Source: Billgrantia antri (lineage in GTDB: Bacteria > Pseudomonadota > Gammaproteobacteria > Pseudomonadales > Halomonadaceae). From it: DNA of 64,000 bases. Of the stretch, positions 17,536-25,781 are shown piece after piece. Position numbers and translations under genes: made by a program. The DNA lies in contig NZ_JAHYCA010000003.1 in assembly GCF_019430905.1 (NCBI RefSeq), positions 372,001 to 436,000 of the forward strand. Direction: 5' to 3'. Position 1 is the stretch's first letter. Every line of letters begins with the position of its first letter. The notes under the pieces were generated by a model. That model was given only the letters and a program-made list of their open reading frames with translations, had not been told where the DNA came from and did no database searches.

Positions 17536-17566
17536 ACCTCTTTCCCCGCGCAAGCTCCGCGATAGG

Positions 17567-17959
17567 TTAGCGAGCCAGGGCGCGCCTCACTTGGCGCAAC
17601 GACTCGCGCGAGGCACTGTCGGGCCATAGCCAGGTCCGGCACTGGTCAATGTCCAGCGCAATCAACCAAGGGCCGAGGTAGACGCAACGCAGCCTGACGG
17701 GAACGGCTTCGGCGGCCGCCTCCCGCCGCCATGACCAGCGCCAGCCACCGTCGGTTTCCGGCTGCATCAGCAACTCCCCCCGTGGTTGACCCCGCCAGAG
17801 CCACACACCAAGCCCCAGGAGCCACGCTACGGCCGGCAGCGTCAGCCAGGCGGGAGCATGGACAAGCACGGCGCCAGTAACCGCCAGCGCCAGTAGCCAC
17901 TGACAGCCCCAGGCCAACCTAGACGGGGCGACGCGGATCGTTGTCGGCGTTCTCGGCAT
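17567..17959 (-). CDS. YgfX-type inner membrane protein
   Basis: A 130-residue protein with two adjacent membrane helices near the N-terminus (about 17-55), then a basic-aromatic soluble domain (GRWRWSWR-like stretch, LGPWLIALDID, TLWPDS-like LWPDSAS). These features and the 41-base overlap with the end of sdhE match the YgfX (CptA-like) family, encoded with SdhE in enterobacteria. YgfX has been proposed as a membrane toxin that affects cytoskeletal proteins, but that role is not secure. The gene converges with nadB. Identification depends partly on context. Confidence 0.68.
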   Translation of the reverse strand: MPRTPTTIRVAPSRLAWGCQWLLALAVTGAVLVHAPAWLTLPAVAWLLGLGVWLWRGQPRGELLMQPETDGGWRWSWRREAAAEAVPVRLRCVYLGPWLIALDIDQCRTWLWPDSASRESLRQVRRALAR

Positions 17960-18212
17960 GTTCCTGAATCAACGCCACGATGCGACGAAACGGCGGCTCG
18001 GGCTCCTCGCGCTGCATCAGCCAGGCGAACAGGTCCTGATCCTCGCCCTCGATCAACGCGCGGTAGGCTGCCTGATCGTCGGCACCAAGCTGATCGTAGC
18101 AGTGTTCGAGAAAGGGAATCAGCAGCAGGTCGAGTTCCCACATTCCGCGCCGGGAGTGCCAATAGAGCCGCTTGCGCAAGGCAGCAGCATCGGGAGTATT
18201 CGCTTCGCTCAA
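17919..18212 (-). CDS. sdhE: FAD assembly factor SdhE
   Basis: A 97-residue helical protein with the family RGMWELD motif (RRGMWELDLLLIPFLE, residues 21-36) and a DLFAWLM segment near residues 60-66. The start is a TTG at 18212, five bases after a GAGGT site; a longer open frame upstream runs through the ihfB region and is not real. SdhE promotes covalent attachment of FAD to the succinate dehydrogenase flavoprotein. It overlaps the ygfX-like gene by 41 bases, so the two are translated together. Confidence 0.93.
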   Translation of the reverse strand: MSEANTPDAAALRKRLYWHSRRGMWELDLLLIPFLEHCYDQLGADDQAAYRALIEGEDQDLFAWLMQREEPEPPFRRIVALIQEHAENADNDPRRPV

Positions 18213-18302
18213 CGTCGACCTCGATGGTAGAAAGAATGAGTCACCAGTATACCGGAGCCGCCGAAATGGGGCAGCGCTTCGCCCCGCACTGCCTCTATTC
18301 TC

Positions 18303-18331
18303 TTGACCATGGTCGTAGTGCGTTGTTTTAT
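18303..18331 (+). promoter_or_regulatory. Possible sigma-70 promoter for ihfB
   Basis: TTGACC (18303-18308) and TTTTAT (18326-18331) are 17 bases apart, 83 bases ahead of ihfB. The -35 box is a five-of-six match and the -10 box four of six. No other candidate in the sdhE-ihfB gap looks better. rpsA, the usual upstream neighbour of ihfB, is absent here, so ihfB needs its own promoter. Confidence 0.4.
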
Positions 18332-18413
18332 CTCGGTTTGAGCAGTATGCTGACGGGAGAACAAGAATGCCACCCAGGTCCCACCGGACCAGGATACGCC
18401 TGGAGATGACCCG

Positions 18414-18710
18414 ATGACCAAATCCGAGTTGATCGAACAGATCGCCATGCGCCAGCCCGAGCTCTCGATCAAGGAAGTCGAATCTGCGGTTCGCCTGATA
18501 CTCGACGATATCACCGACACGCTGGCCGAAGGCGGACGGGTCGAAATAAGGGGATTCGGCAGCTTCTCCCTGCACTACCGGGAGCCTCGCGTAGGGCGTA
18601 ACCCCAAGACCGGCGAACCGGTCGCACTGGAGGGCAAGTTCGTGCCACACTTCAAACCTGGCAAGGAGCTCCGCGAGCAGGTCAATGCCAGCCGCGCCCT
18701 CGGTTATTAA
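18414..18710 (+). CDS. ihfB: Integration host factor subunit beta
   Basis: A 98-residue HU/IHF-family protein starting [17 protein letters not shown]. The DNA-intercalating beta-arm ([10 protein letters not shown]) has the proline at the tip, and [19 protein letters not shown] is the family signature. Length and the absence of alpha-subunit features identify the beta subunit. With IhfA it bends DNA at specific sites and supports sigma-54 promoters, replication and recombination. lapA and lapB follow in the same direction, the order seen in many gammaproteobacteria. Confidence 0.96.
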   Translation: MTKSELIEQIAMRQPELSIKEVESAVRLILDDITDTLAEGGRVEIRGFGSFSLHYREPRVGRNPKTGEPVALEGKFVPHFKPGKELREQVNASRALGY

Positions 18711-18739
18711 TACTTTCGTCATTTACAAGGGAAAGACAC

Positions 18740-19045
18740 ATGCGTTGGCTCAAAGGCCTGATCCTGGCCATCATTCTGCTGGCGGTTCTGCTTGTCGGCA
18801 TTCTTTTCGCCGTCAACAACCAGCAGACGGTACCACTCAACCTGATCTGGATAGAGCTGCCGGCCATTTCGCTCTCGGTCTGGCTTCTGGTCGCCCTGGT
18901 CAGCGGCGTGGTGCTGGGCATGCTGGCGATGACTGGAGTCTGGCTGAGACTGCGCACCGCACTCTCCCGTGCCCAGCGCTTGAATCGACAGCAACGCAAG
19001 GAACTCGACCGACTGCGCGTTCAGGAGCTCAAGGAACTGCCGTAA
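18740..19045 (+). CDS. lapA: LPS assembly protein A (LapA, YciS family)
   Basis: A 101-residue inner-membrane protein with two helices (about 3-24 and 41-65) and a basic, coiled C-terminal tail (ALSRAQRLNRQQRKELDRLR). Composition, length and position directly ahead of lapB identify LapA. In E. coli LapA and LapB act together on lipopolysaccharide assembly and LpxC turnover. The stop TAA at 19043-19045 abuts the lapB ATG, so the genes are translationally coupled. Confidence 0.9.
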   Translation: MRWLKGLILAIILLAVLLVGILFAVNNQQTVPLNLIWIELPAISLSVWLLVALVSGVVLGMLAMTGVWLRLRTALSRAQRLNRQQRKELDRLRVQELKELP

Positions 19046-20233
19046 ATGCCTGATGCCCTGCTGCTTGTGATGCTGGTGGCTGCCGTTGCCATTGGCTGGT
19101 GGCTAGGTCGCCGTGAGCGCCAGGGCAGCCGCGATCTCGCACCACCGAACACGCTGTCACGGGATTATTTCGTCGGTCTGAACTACCTGCTCAACGAGCA
19201 GCCCGATCGCGCCATCGAAACTTTCGTCAGCGCACTGGAAGTCAATAGTGAGACCATCGATACCCACATAACCTTGGGCAACCTGTTTCGCACTCGCGGC
19301 GAAGCCGACCGCGCCGTCAAGATTCATCAGAACTTGCTGGCGCGCCCCACCCTGACGGCACTACAAAGCGAGCAGGTGCAGCTAGAACTGGCGCGGGATT
19401 TTCTTCATCTGGGCTTATTCGACCGCAGCGAGCGACTGCTTCAGCAACTCATACAGGACGCCAGCCATGACGACTTTCGTCATTCCGCCAAGCGCCTGCT
19501 GGCAGACCTTTTCGATCGCGAGGGAGAGTGGCAAGCCGCCTTCGACGTGGCCTACCCCGGCCTGACTCGTCAGCACGATGACATCCGTCGGGCAGCCGCC
19601 CACTGGCTATGCGAAATGGCCGATCAGGAGCGCCATTCGGCCAGCCCGGGACTGGCTCGCAAGCACCTGCGCCGGGCGCTGTCCATCGACCCTCGCTGCG
19701 TTCGCGCCAACCTCCTGTTGGCAGCGCTGGCGCAGGATACTGGACACTATCGCGAAGCCATCCGCATCCTCATGCGCATCCCCGACCAGGATATGGACAT
19801 GATGCCGATCGTCCTGGAACCGCTACACCATGCCTACTCGATGATGGATGACGAGGCGGGCCTGGTGAATTGCCTGGAACGATTGCTTGAACGAGCCCAC
19901 GTGACCAGCCTGATCATCCTGCTGGCGGAAACACAGCGCAAACGCCTAGGACTGCAGGTAGCCATCGAGCTGGTTAGCGAACAGCTCAACCGCGCGCCGA
20001 GCCTGGGTGCACTCGACTACTTGCTGGATCTCTACCAGCAACAGCAGCAGGAGCAAGGCCCTCCCGACAACCGGTTGCAGCTGCTCAAGCAACATACCCA
20101 CACCCTGTTGACGGCACGTCCCAAGCATCGGTGCCAACGCTGCGGCTTTGCCGGCCAGCCGCTCCACTGGCAGTGCCCCAGCTGCCGGAGCTGGGGCACC
20201 ACGCGTCCCATCACCGGCATCGAAGGGGAATGA
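19046..20233 (+). CDS. lapB: LPS assembly protein B (LapB, YciM)
   Basis: A 395-residue protein. An N-terminal membrane anchor (about 2-20) is followed by the sequence RDYFVGLNYLLNEQPDRAIE, where the tetratricopeptide repeats start. About nine repeats fill the middle, and a rubredoxin-like zinc site closes the protein (CQRCGFAG and CPSCRSWG near residues 363-383). In E. coli LapB links LpxC to the FtsH protease and so limits lipid A synthesis. Its length equals the E. coli protein (389) within a few residues. It converges on pyrF with six bases between stops. Confidence 0.94.
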   Translation: MPDALLLVMLVAAVAIGWWLGRRERQGSRDLAPPNTLSRDYFVGLNYLLNEQPDRAIETFVSALEVNSETIDTHITLGNLFRTRGEADRAVKIHQNLLARPTLTALQSEQVQLELARDFLHLGLFDRSERLLQQLIQDASHDDFRHSAKRLLADLFDREGEWQAAFDVAYPGLTRQHDDIRRAAAHWLCEMADQERHSASPGLARKHLRRALSIDPRCVRANLLLAALAQDTGHYREAIRILMRIPDQDMDMMPIVLEPLHHAYSMMDDEAGLVNCLERLLERAHVTSLIILLAETQRKRLGLQVAIELVSEQLNRAPSLGALDYLLDLYQQQQQEQGPPDNRLQLLKQHTHTLLTARPKHRCQRCGFAGQPLHWQCPSCRSWGTTRPITGIEGE

Positions 20234-20239
20234 GGCTGC

Positions 20240-20962
20240 TCAACGCGCAGCCAGCTCCTGCTCGATAGCCGCCAGGGCCGCCATGGGATCGTCCGCCTGG
20301 GTCACCGGCCTGCCGACCACGAGGTGAGTGCTTCCCGCCGCCATTGCCTCCGCAGGCGTCATCACGCGACGCTGATCGCCCGGCTCGGCAAAGTGAGGTC
20401 TGATCCCTGGGGTCACCTTGAGGAAGCCGTCGCCGCAGAGCTCGCGTAAGCGAGCCGCCTCCTGTGCCGAACACACCACCCCATCCATGCCGCTCTGGCG
20501 CGCCAACAGGGCCAGTCGCTCGACATGCTGCGCCGGACTTGCATCGATGCCCACACCAGCGAGATCGCTTGTCGTCATGCTGGTCAGCACCGTCACGGCG
20601 ATCAGTTGGGTGGACAGACCGTGGCGGTCCAGTCGCTCACGTGCCGCTTCCATCATGCGCTTGCCGCCGCTGGCGTGCACGTTGACCATCCAGACGCCCT
20701 GCTCGGCGGCCGCCTGAACGGCTCCGGCCACGGTATTGGGGATGTCATGAAACTTTAGGTCAAGAAAGATTTGGAAACCACGGCCGTGAAGCGCATCGAT
20801 CACCTCCGGCCCGCTGCGGGTAAACAGCTCCTTGCCCACCTTGACTCGACAGCGCTCGGGATCGAGCCGGTCGGCCAGGCATAGGGCAGCATCGAGAGAA
20901 GGGTGGTCGAGAGCAATGATAAGCGGCGAATCGCTGGACACGTTCAAGAACTCCGGCTGCAT
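20240..20962 (-). CDS. pyrF: Orotidine 5'-phosphate decarboxylase
   Basis: A 240-residue enzyme of the class I OMP decarboxylase family. The start is [20 protein letters not shown]. The catalytic Lys-Asp network is in [11 protein letters not shown] (near residues 68-78), and the phosphate-binding end is TPGIRPH then [12 protein letters not shown]. It converts OMP to UMP, the last step of pyrimidine synthesis. It is single and convergent with lapB; in many relatives pyrF sits immediately downstream of lapB in the same direction, so this inversion is a local rearrangement. Confidence 0.95.
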   Translation of the reverse strand: MQPEFLNVSSDSPLIIALDHPSLDAALCLADRLDPERCRVKVGKELFTRSGPEVIDALHGRGFQIFLDLKFHDIPNTVAGAVQAAAEQGVWMVNVHASGGKRMMEAARERLDRHGLSTQLIAVTVLTSMTTSDLAGVGIDASPAQHVERLALLARQSGMDGVVCSAQEAARLRELCGDGFLKVTPGIRPHFAEPGDQRRVMTPAEAMAAGSTHLVVGRPVTQADDPMAALAAIEQELAAR

Positions 20963-21142
20963 GTGGGTAGCGCGAGTATACCAGCCATGCGTAGTTCACC
21001 GTTCTCTCCACCCTGAACTATGCTCTTACCTAATATGAGCACGCCATGGCATGCACGATAGACACAGATCGCTTCCAGCCTTCGCGACACTCAACTCAGC
21101 TGTGCCATGCATGCCCCCTGCCTTGAGGACCAGGAGGTTTCC

Positions 21143-22294
21143 ATGACAAGTGAGCAACGCATAGCGCCTATCGCCCTGCCTGACAACCGAGCCCAGCGGG
21201 TTCTGACGGCGCTGCTGGAGGGTTCCGGCGTAACGCTCAATGGCGAGGCTCCCTGGGACCCGCAGATTTATCATCCCGACTTCTGCTCGAGAATTCTGCG
21301 TCAGGGCTCCCTGGGTCTGGGGGAGTCTTTCATGGACGGCTGGTGGGAATGCGAGCAAATCGACGAGATGGCTTGCCGCCTACTCCAGCACGGCCTGGGA
21401 GAGCGAGCCCGCCCCCCCGCGGATCGCATCATGTATCGCCTCCAGGCAGGGCTGCTCAACCTCCAGAGCAAGGCCCGCGCCTATATCGTCGGCGAAGCGC
21501 ATTATGACCTGGGCAACGATCTGTTCGAGCGTATGCTCGACCCCACCATGTGCTACTCCTGCGGCTACTGGAAGGATGCCAGGACGCTCCACGACGCTCA
21601 GCTCGCCAAGCTCGAACTGGCCTGCCAAAAACTCGAGTTGCGCCCCGGCATGCGCGTGCTGGACATCGGCTGCGGCTGGGGCAGCTTCGCCGAGTATGCG
21701 GCCCGTCATTATGACGTCTCGGTGACCGGCATCACCATCTCACGCGAACAAGCGGAGCTGGCCAGGAAGCGCTGCGCAGGGCTGCCCGTCGAGATCGAAC
21801 TGGAGGACTACCGTGAGTTGACCGGCTGCTTCGACCGCATCGTTTCCATCGGCATGTTCGAGCACGTGGGGCACCGCAACTATGCGATCTATTTTCAGAC
21901 CGTGGAGCAACTGCTGGCCGAAGGAGGGCTCTTTCTACTGCATACCATTGGCTCGAACAGCTCTGAGATCAGCGTCGATCCTTGGATCGATCGGTATATC
22001 TTTCCCAACGGGGTGCTGCCCTCGGCACGCCACATCGCGGAGGCCAGCGAAGGCCTGCTGCTGATGGAGGATTGGCACAACTTCGGCCCCGACTACGACA
22101 GGACACTGATGGCCTGGCGCGACAATTTCGACGCCCACTGGCACGAGATCGCCGATCGATACAGCCAGCGCATCGAGCGCATGTTCCGCTACTACCTGTC
22201 GGTATGCGCCGGCGCCTTTCGTGCACGTGACCTTCAGCTCTGGCAGGTCGTCTTTTCCCGCGGAAGGAAGGCTCGCTACGACGCGCCGCGATGA
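21143..22294 (+). CDS. cfa: Cyclopropane-fatty-acyl-phospholipid synthase
   Basis: A 383-residue methyltransferase. AGGAGG five bases before the ATG at 21143 fixes the start. The N-terminal lipid-binding domain is followed by HYDLGNDLFERMLDPTMCYS, then the SAM-binding VLDIGCGWGSFAEYAA and FEHVGHRNY segments of CFA synthase. It adds a methylene bridge to unsaturated acyl chains of membrane phospholipids, usually in stationary phase or stress. CTATGCT near 21017 could be a sigma-S type -10 element, but that is a weak call. Confidence 0.95.
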   Translation: MTSEQRIAPIALPDNRAQRVLTALLEGSGVTLNGEAPWDPQIYHPDFCSRILRQGSLGLGESFMDGWWECEQIDEMACRLLQHGLGERARPPADRIMYRLQAGLLNLQSKARAYIVGEAHYDLGNDLFERMLDPTMCYSCGYWKDARTLHDAQLAKLELACQKLELRPGMRVLDIGCGWGSFAEYAARHYDVSVTGITISREQAELARKRCAGLPVEIELEDYRELTGCFDRIVSIGMFEHVGHRNYAIYFQTVEQLLAEGGLFLLHTIGSNSSEISVDPWIDRYIFPNGVLPSARHIAEASEGLLLMEDWHNFGPDYDRTLMAWRDNFDAHWHEIADRYSQRIERMFRYYLSVCAGAFRARDLQLWQVVFSRGRKARYDAPR

Positions 22295-22523
22295 CGGCCA
22301 CGCTGCGTGTGGCTTTGTCTTACAAGCTGTATAGCCAATCTCTTACAGCTTCTGCTAGATGATTTACGCACTGTTACAACGTATATTAGACATTCTCTCA
22401 ACGGCTCCCTTGTACAGGTGGCGCTTCCCACGGAAGCCATGCCTGTCCGTGACGTGATACCGAGCCGTGACATAACAACATCAGGACTATGCCTGTACGC
22501 AGCAGGCCACAAGGGATGCCCGC

Positions 22524-23435
22524 ATGCCTGAAGAGAATGCCATGACGGGAGGGGAGCTGAATGAGCCGATCAGCATGCGCGACTTCACGGAACGCCTGCC
22601 CGGCGTCGTCTTTCAGTTTCATCGTGACCATCACGGGCACATGCATTTCCCCTACCTGGCCGGAAGCGGCACCGGCCTGCCAGGAATTGACCGCGACGCC
22701 TTGAACCAGGACGCTCGTCATATGCTCGACCGCCTGGATGAGGAAGACTATCCGCGAGTGATGGCTGCCATCGAACGCTCGGCTCGCTGGCGCATTCCCA
22801 TCGCCACCAAGTTTCGCATACGCCTGTCGAGCCGCCGCTGCCGCTGGGTCGCGCTCCGCGCCCAACCGGAAGATGCGACGACTGGTGTACTCTGGTACGG
22901 CCTGATGATCGACATCACCGAGCAAATGGCCGAGGAGGCCCGATTGCGCCGGCTCTCGGATACCGATGACCTGACCGGCCTGGCCAACCGCCGCAGGCTG
23001 ATGACCCGGCTGGAGGAAGAGATCGCCAAGTGCAACCGGCATACCAGCCCGCTCTCCCTGATGCTGATCGACCTCGACCATTTCAAGCGCATCAATGATA
23101 CCTGGGGCCACCTGCAGGGCGACCAGGTTCTCGCCGAATTCGCCAACCTGTGCCATGAACTGCTGCGCGAGGAAGACGTCATTGGCCGGCTCGGCGGCGA
23201 GGAGTTCGCCGTGCTGTTACCTCTGACCCCCCTGGTCGCCAGTCAGCCGCTGGCCGAACGGCTGCGCCACGCCATTGCCACGCACGACTTCGGCATCGAG
23301 GCAGGCCAGGTCACCGCCAGTATCGGGCTTGCCGAGTACCGTCTGGGGGAGTCGAGGGACACGCTGATCGGCAGAGCCGACCGCAGTCTATACGCGGCCA
23401 AGCATCAAGGTCGAAACCGCGTCATCAGCGGCTGA
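22524..23435 (+). CDS. Soluble PAS-GGDEF diguanylate cyclase
   Basis: A 303-residue protein with no membrane segment. A divergent PAS domain (about 18-135, ending YGLMIDITEQMAEE) precedes a GGDEF domain (about 145-300). The active motif is GGEEF, and REED five residues upstream is an intact inhibitory site. The LIDLDHFKRINDTWGH metal-binding segment is complete. It should make cyclic di-GMP under control of a cytoplasmic signal. An internal ATG at codon 7 after GAAGAG is an equally likely start. It is monocistronic between cfa and the aminotransferase. Confidence 0.88.
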   Translation: MPEENAMTGGELNEPISMRDFTERLPGVVFQFHRDHHGHMHFPYLAGSGTGLPGIDRDALNQDARHMLDRLDEEDYPRVMAAIERSARWRIPIATKFRIRLSSRRCRWVALRAQPEDATTGVLWYGLMIDITEQMAEEARLRRLSDTDDLTGLANRRRLMTRLEEEIAKCNRHTSPLSLMLIDLDHFKRINDTWGHLQGDQVLAEFANLCHELLREEDVIGRLGGEEFAVLLPLTPLVASQPLAERLRHAIATHDFGIEAGQVTASIGLAEYRLGESRDTLIGRADRSLYAAKHQGRNRVISG

Positions 23436-23577
23436 TCGCGCCACTGCCCGCCGACACCTCAAGTGGCAGAATGCGTAAGGCAGTGGCATCATGTAGAGGA
23501 TGCGGGCCGTACGATAACGAGGCCCGGCGTCGCCACGATCACCCACTTGCCGCCAGACCGACGAGGTAGCGAAATAC

Positions 23578-24765
23578 ATGTTCGAACATATTGAGCGGGT
23601 TCCCGGGGACGCCATCCTCGGCCTGATCGAAGCCTTCAAGAAGGATACCAATCCCGAGAAGGTCGATCTCGGTGTCGGCGTCTACAAGGACGCCCAGGGC
23701 AATACCCCGGTGATGCGCGCCGTCAAGGAAGCCGAGGCCCTGCTGCTCAAGAACGAAACCACCAAGACCTACATCGGCTCCCATGGTGCACCCGAGTATG
23801 GCGAAGTGATCCTGCCGATGGTGCTGGGCGAAGGCTCGCCGGTACTCGAGGCCGGTCGCGCCAGCGCGACACAGTCACCGGGTGGCACCGGCGCACTGCG
23901 TCTGGCCGCCGACTTCATCAGCACCCAGCTCCCCGGCAAGGGCATCTGGGTCAGCAACCCTACTTGGCCGAACCACCACGGTATCTTCACTGCCGCCGGT
24001 ATCGAACTGCACAAGTACCCCTACGTCGACGCCGAGAACCGCCTCGACTTCGAAGGCATGCTGGCAGCGGTCAAGCAGATTCCCGCCGGCGACGTCATCG
24101 TGCTGCATGCTTGCTGCCACAACCCCACCGGCTTCGACCTGAACCGCGAACAGTGGCAGCAGATCCTCGAAGTGGTTCGTGAGCGCGGCCTACTACCCCT
24201 GATCGACTTCGCTTACCAGGGCTTCGGCGAAGGTCTCGAGGAAGACGCCTACGGCGTTCGCTTGCTGGCCGAGAACCTGGACGAGGTAATCATCACCAGC
24301 TCCTGCTCGAAGAACTTCGGTATCTACTGCGAGCGTACCGGCTGCCTGATCATGGTGGCGAAGAACCACGAGCAGATGCAGAACATCCGTTCCCAGGTGG
24401 CCATCGTCGCCCGCGAGAACTACTCCAATCCGCCGGCCCATGGCGGAGCCATTGTCAGCGAGATCCTGCACTCCGCCGAGCTTGCTGCGCTGTGGCGCGA
24501 GGAGCTCACCGAGATGCGCGACCGCATCAACACCCTGCGCCGCGATTTTGTCGAGGCCTTGAAGCCCTATGGGCTTGACCAGAAGTATGCCTGCGTGGCC
24601 GAGCAGCGCGGCATGTTCTCTTATACCGGCCTTCAGCCGGAGCAGGTCGACCGCCTGCGCGACGAGTTCGGCATCTACATGGTACGTTCGGGCCGCGCCA
24701 ACGTGGCCGGTTTCTCCCACGAGAACCTGCCCTACCTGGCCAAGGCCATCGCCGCGGTCAACTGA
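23578..24765 (+). CDS. Aromatic/aspartate aminotransferase (class I)
   Basis: A 395-residue PLP enzyme of the AspC/TyrB subfamily: MFEHIERVPGDAILGLIEAF, then the VDLGVGVYKD signature of this group, CHNPTG near residues 179-184, and the PLP-lysine segment SSCSKNFGIYCERTG (Lys about residue 245). The C-terminal Arg region MVRSGRANVAGF binds the substrate carboxylate. It transfers amino groups between glutamate and aspartate or aromatic amino acids. AspC and TyrB cannot be separated reliably from sequence alone. A strong terminator follows. Confidence 0.93.
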   Translation: MFEHIERVPGDAILGLIEAFKKDTNPEKVDLGVGVYKDAQGNTPVMRAVKEAEALLLKNETTKTYIGSHGAPEYGEVILPMVLGEGSPVLEAGRASATQSPGGTGALRLAADFISTQLPGKGIWVSNPTWPNHHGIFTAAGIELHKYPYVDAENRLDFEGMLAAVKQIPAGDVIVLHACCHNPTGFDLNREQWQQILEVVRERGLLPLIDFAYQGFGEGLEEDAYGVRLLAENLDEVIITSSCSKNFGIYCERTGCLIMVAKNHEQMQNIRSQVAIVARENYSNPPAHGGAIVSEILHSAELAALWREELTEMRDRINTLRRDFVEALKPYGLDQKYACVAEQRGMFSYTGLQPEQVDRLRDEFGIYMVRSGRANVAGFSHENLPYLAKAIAAVN

Positions 24766-24787
24766 TCGAGTACGGTAAGTCGCCAAT

Positions 24788-24823
24788 GCTGCACCCCGGT
24801 ATATCCGGGGTGCAGCGTTTTTT
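24788..24823 (+). terminator. Rho-independent terminator of the aminotransferase gene
   Basis: Arms GCTGCACCCCGG and CCGGGGTGCAGC pair perfectly around TATAT, followed by GTTTTTT. The hairpin begins 22 bases after the stop. Confidence 0.95.
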
Positions 24824-24846
24824 GTCTTGTTGATAGCCTCACGACG

Positions 24847-25593
24847 TCATGCGCCCTGGCCACCAAGCACAGGGCGAATGTTCTCGATCAGGTAGCGGTC
24901 ATCGAACCCGGCCTCCTGGGTCAAGGCCTCCAGGTCCGGCAAGGTCACCTTGTGTCGATTACGTATGACCAGGCCATCTTCACTCAGGGCAGTAAAGGTT
25001 CGGCTGATATGCACCGGGCTGAGCCCCAGCAGATCGGCCAGGATCTCCTGTGACATCGGCAACCGAATACTATCGCTGCCATGGGCATGGGTCTGCTTGA
25101 GGCGCTGATAGATTTCCAGCAGAAAGTGCGCCAGTTTCTGACGAGCGTTGCGGCGTGCCAGATTCACCAGGCGCTCGGTAATCAAGATCTGCTGGCGGCT
25201 GGCCACGGCAAACAGGATCGAAGTGAGGGTAAAGGATTGACGAAAAATGTTGACGAGGTTGCAGTGGGGAAAGAAGCAGACTTCGCCATCCTCGACCATC
25301 TGCACCCCGGCCAGCCGCTGCGTGAAGGCAAACTCGCGCAGCCCGATGATATCGCCCGGCAGATAGATTTCGAGGATCTGTCGCGTACCGTTCTCCAGCT
25401 CACGGTAGGAGAATGCCCAGCCAGCCTTGAGCGTACAGAACTCGTCGGCCTCATCCCGCTCCTCCCACAGCACGGTGCCCGCCCGCACCCGTGAGGCGCT
25501 GTCTTCGAGCGTGGCTAGCAGTGCCTTGTCCTCCTCGGACAGAGGACTGTAAAAATTGAAGTGGCGAACGATACAGCTCTCGTCTAGATCCAT
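24847..25593 (-). CDS. Crp/Fnr-family transcriptional regulator
   Basis: A 248-residue regulator. A cyclic-nucleotide-binding-type beta-roll (about 14-130) has LPGDIIGLREF in place of the usual phosphate-binding loop. A long dimer helix follows, then a winged helix-turn-helix (about 175-225; MSQEILADLLGLSPVHISR TFTALSEDGLV). It lacks the N-terminal Cys cluster of FNR, so it does not look like an oxygen-sensing Fe-S protein. The CRP cAMP-binding residues are also not conserved. It is divergent from the permease gene, with a palindrome between them, so it probably regulates that transporter, itself or both. Confidence 0.85.
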   Translation of the reverse strand: MDLDESCIVRHFNFYSPLSEEDKALLATLEDSASRVRAGTVLWEERDEADEFCTLKAGWAFSYRELENGTRQILEIYLPGDIIGLREFAFTQRLAGVQMVEDGEVCFFPHCNLVNIFRQSFTLTSILFAVASRQQILITERLVNLARRNARQKLAHFLLEIYQRLKQTHAHGSDSIRLPMSQEILADLLGLSPVHISRTFTALSEDGLVIRNRHKVTLPDLEALTQEAGFDDRYLIENIRPVLGGQGA

Positions 25594-25708
25594 CGATCAA
25601 TCCCCTGTCTGCATGGGCGCCTACGCGTCTCTCCCGCATAGCGCAACGAAATCCACGAAAATTGTCCCATCATACCGCGCTAGCCTTGCGACATACGACA
25701 AAGGCAGC

Positions 25709-25726
25709 CTTGACCAAATAGTCAAG
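25709..25726 (+). promoter_or_regulatory. Palindromic operator candidate for the Crp/Fnr regulator
   Basis: CTTGAC-N6-GTCAAG is a perfect inverted repeat centred in the 188-base gap between the regulator and the permease. The N6 spacing resembles CRP-type sites (TGTGA-N6-TCACA) and the TTGA half-sites resemble FNR boxes. A further half site CTTGAC lies at 25748-25753. Function is inferred from position. Confidence 0.6.
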
Positions 25727-25781
25727 CAGTGGTCACACTGAGCCTGCCTTGACTACAACCCCAACACACAAGAGGCTCATC

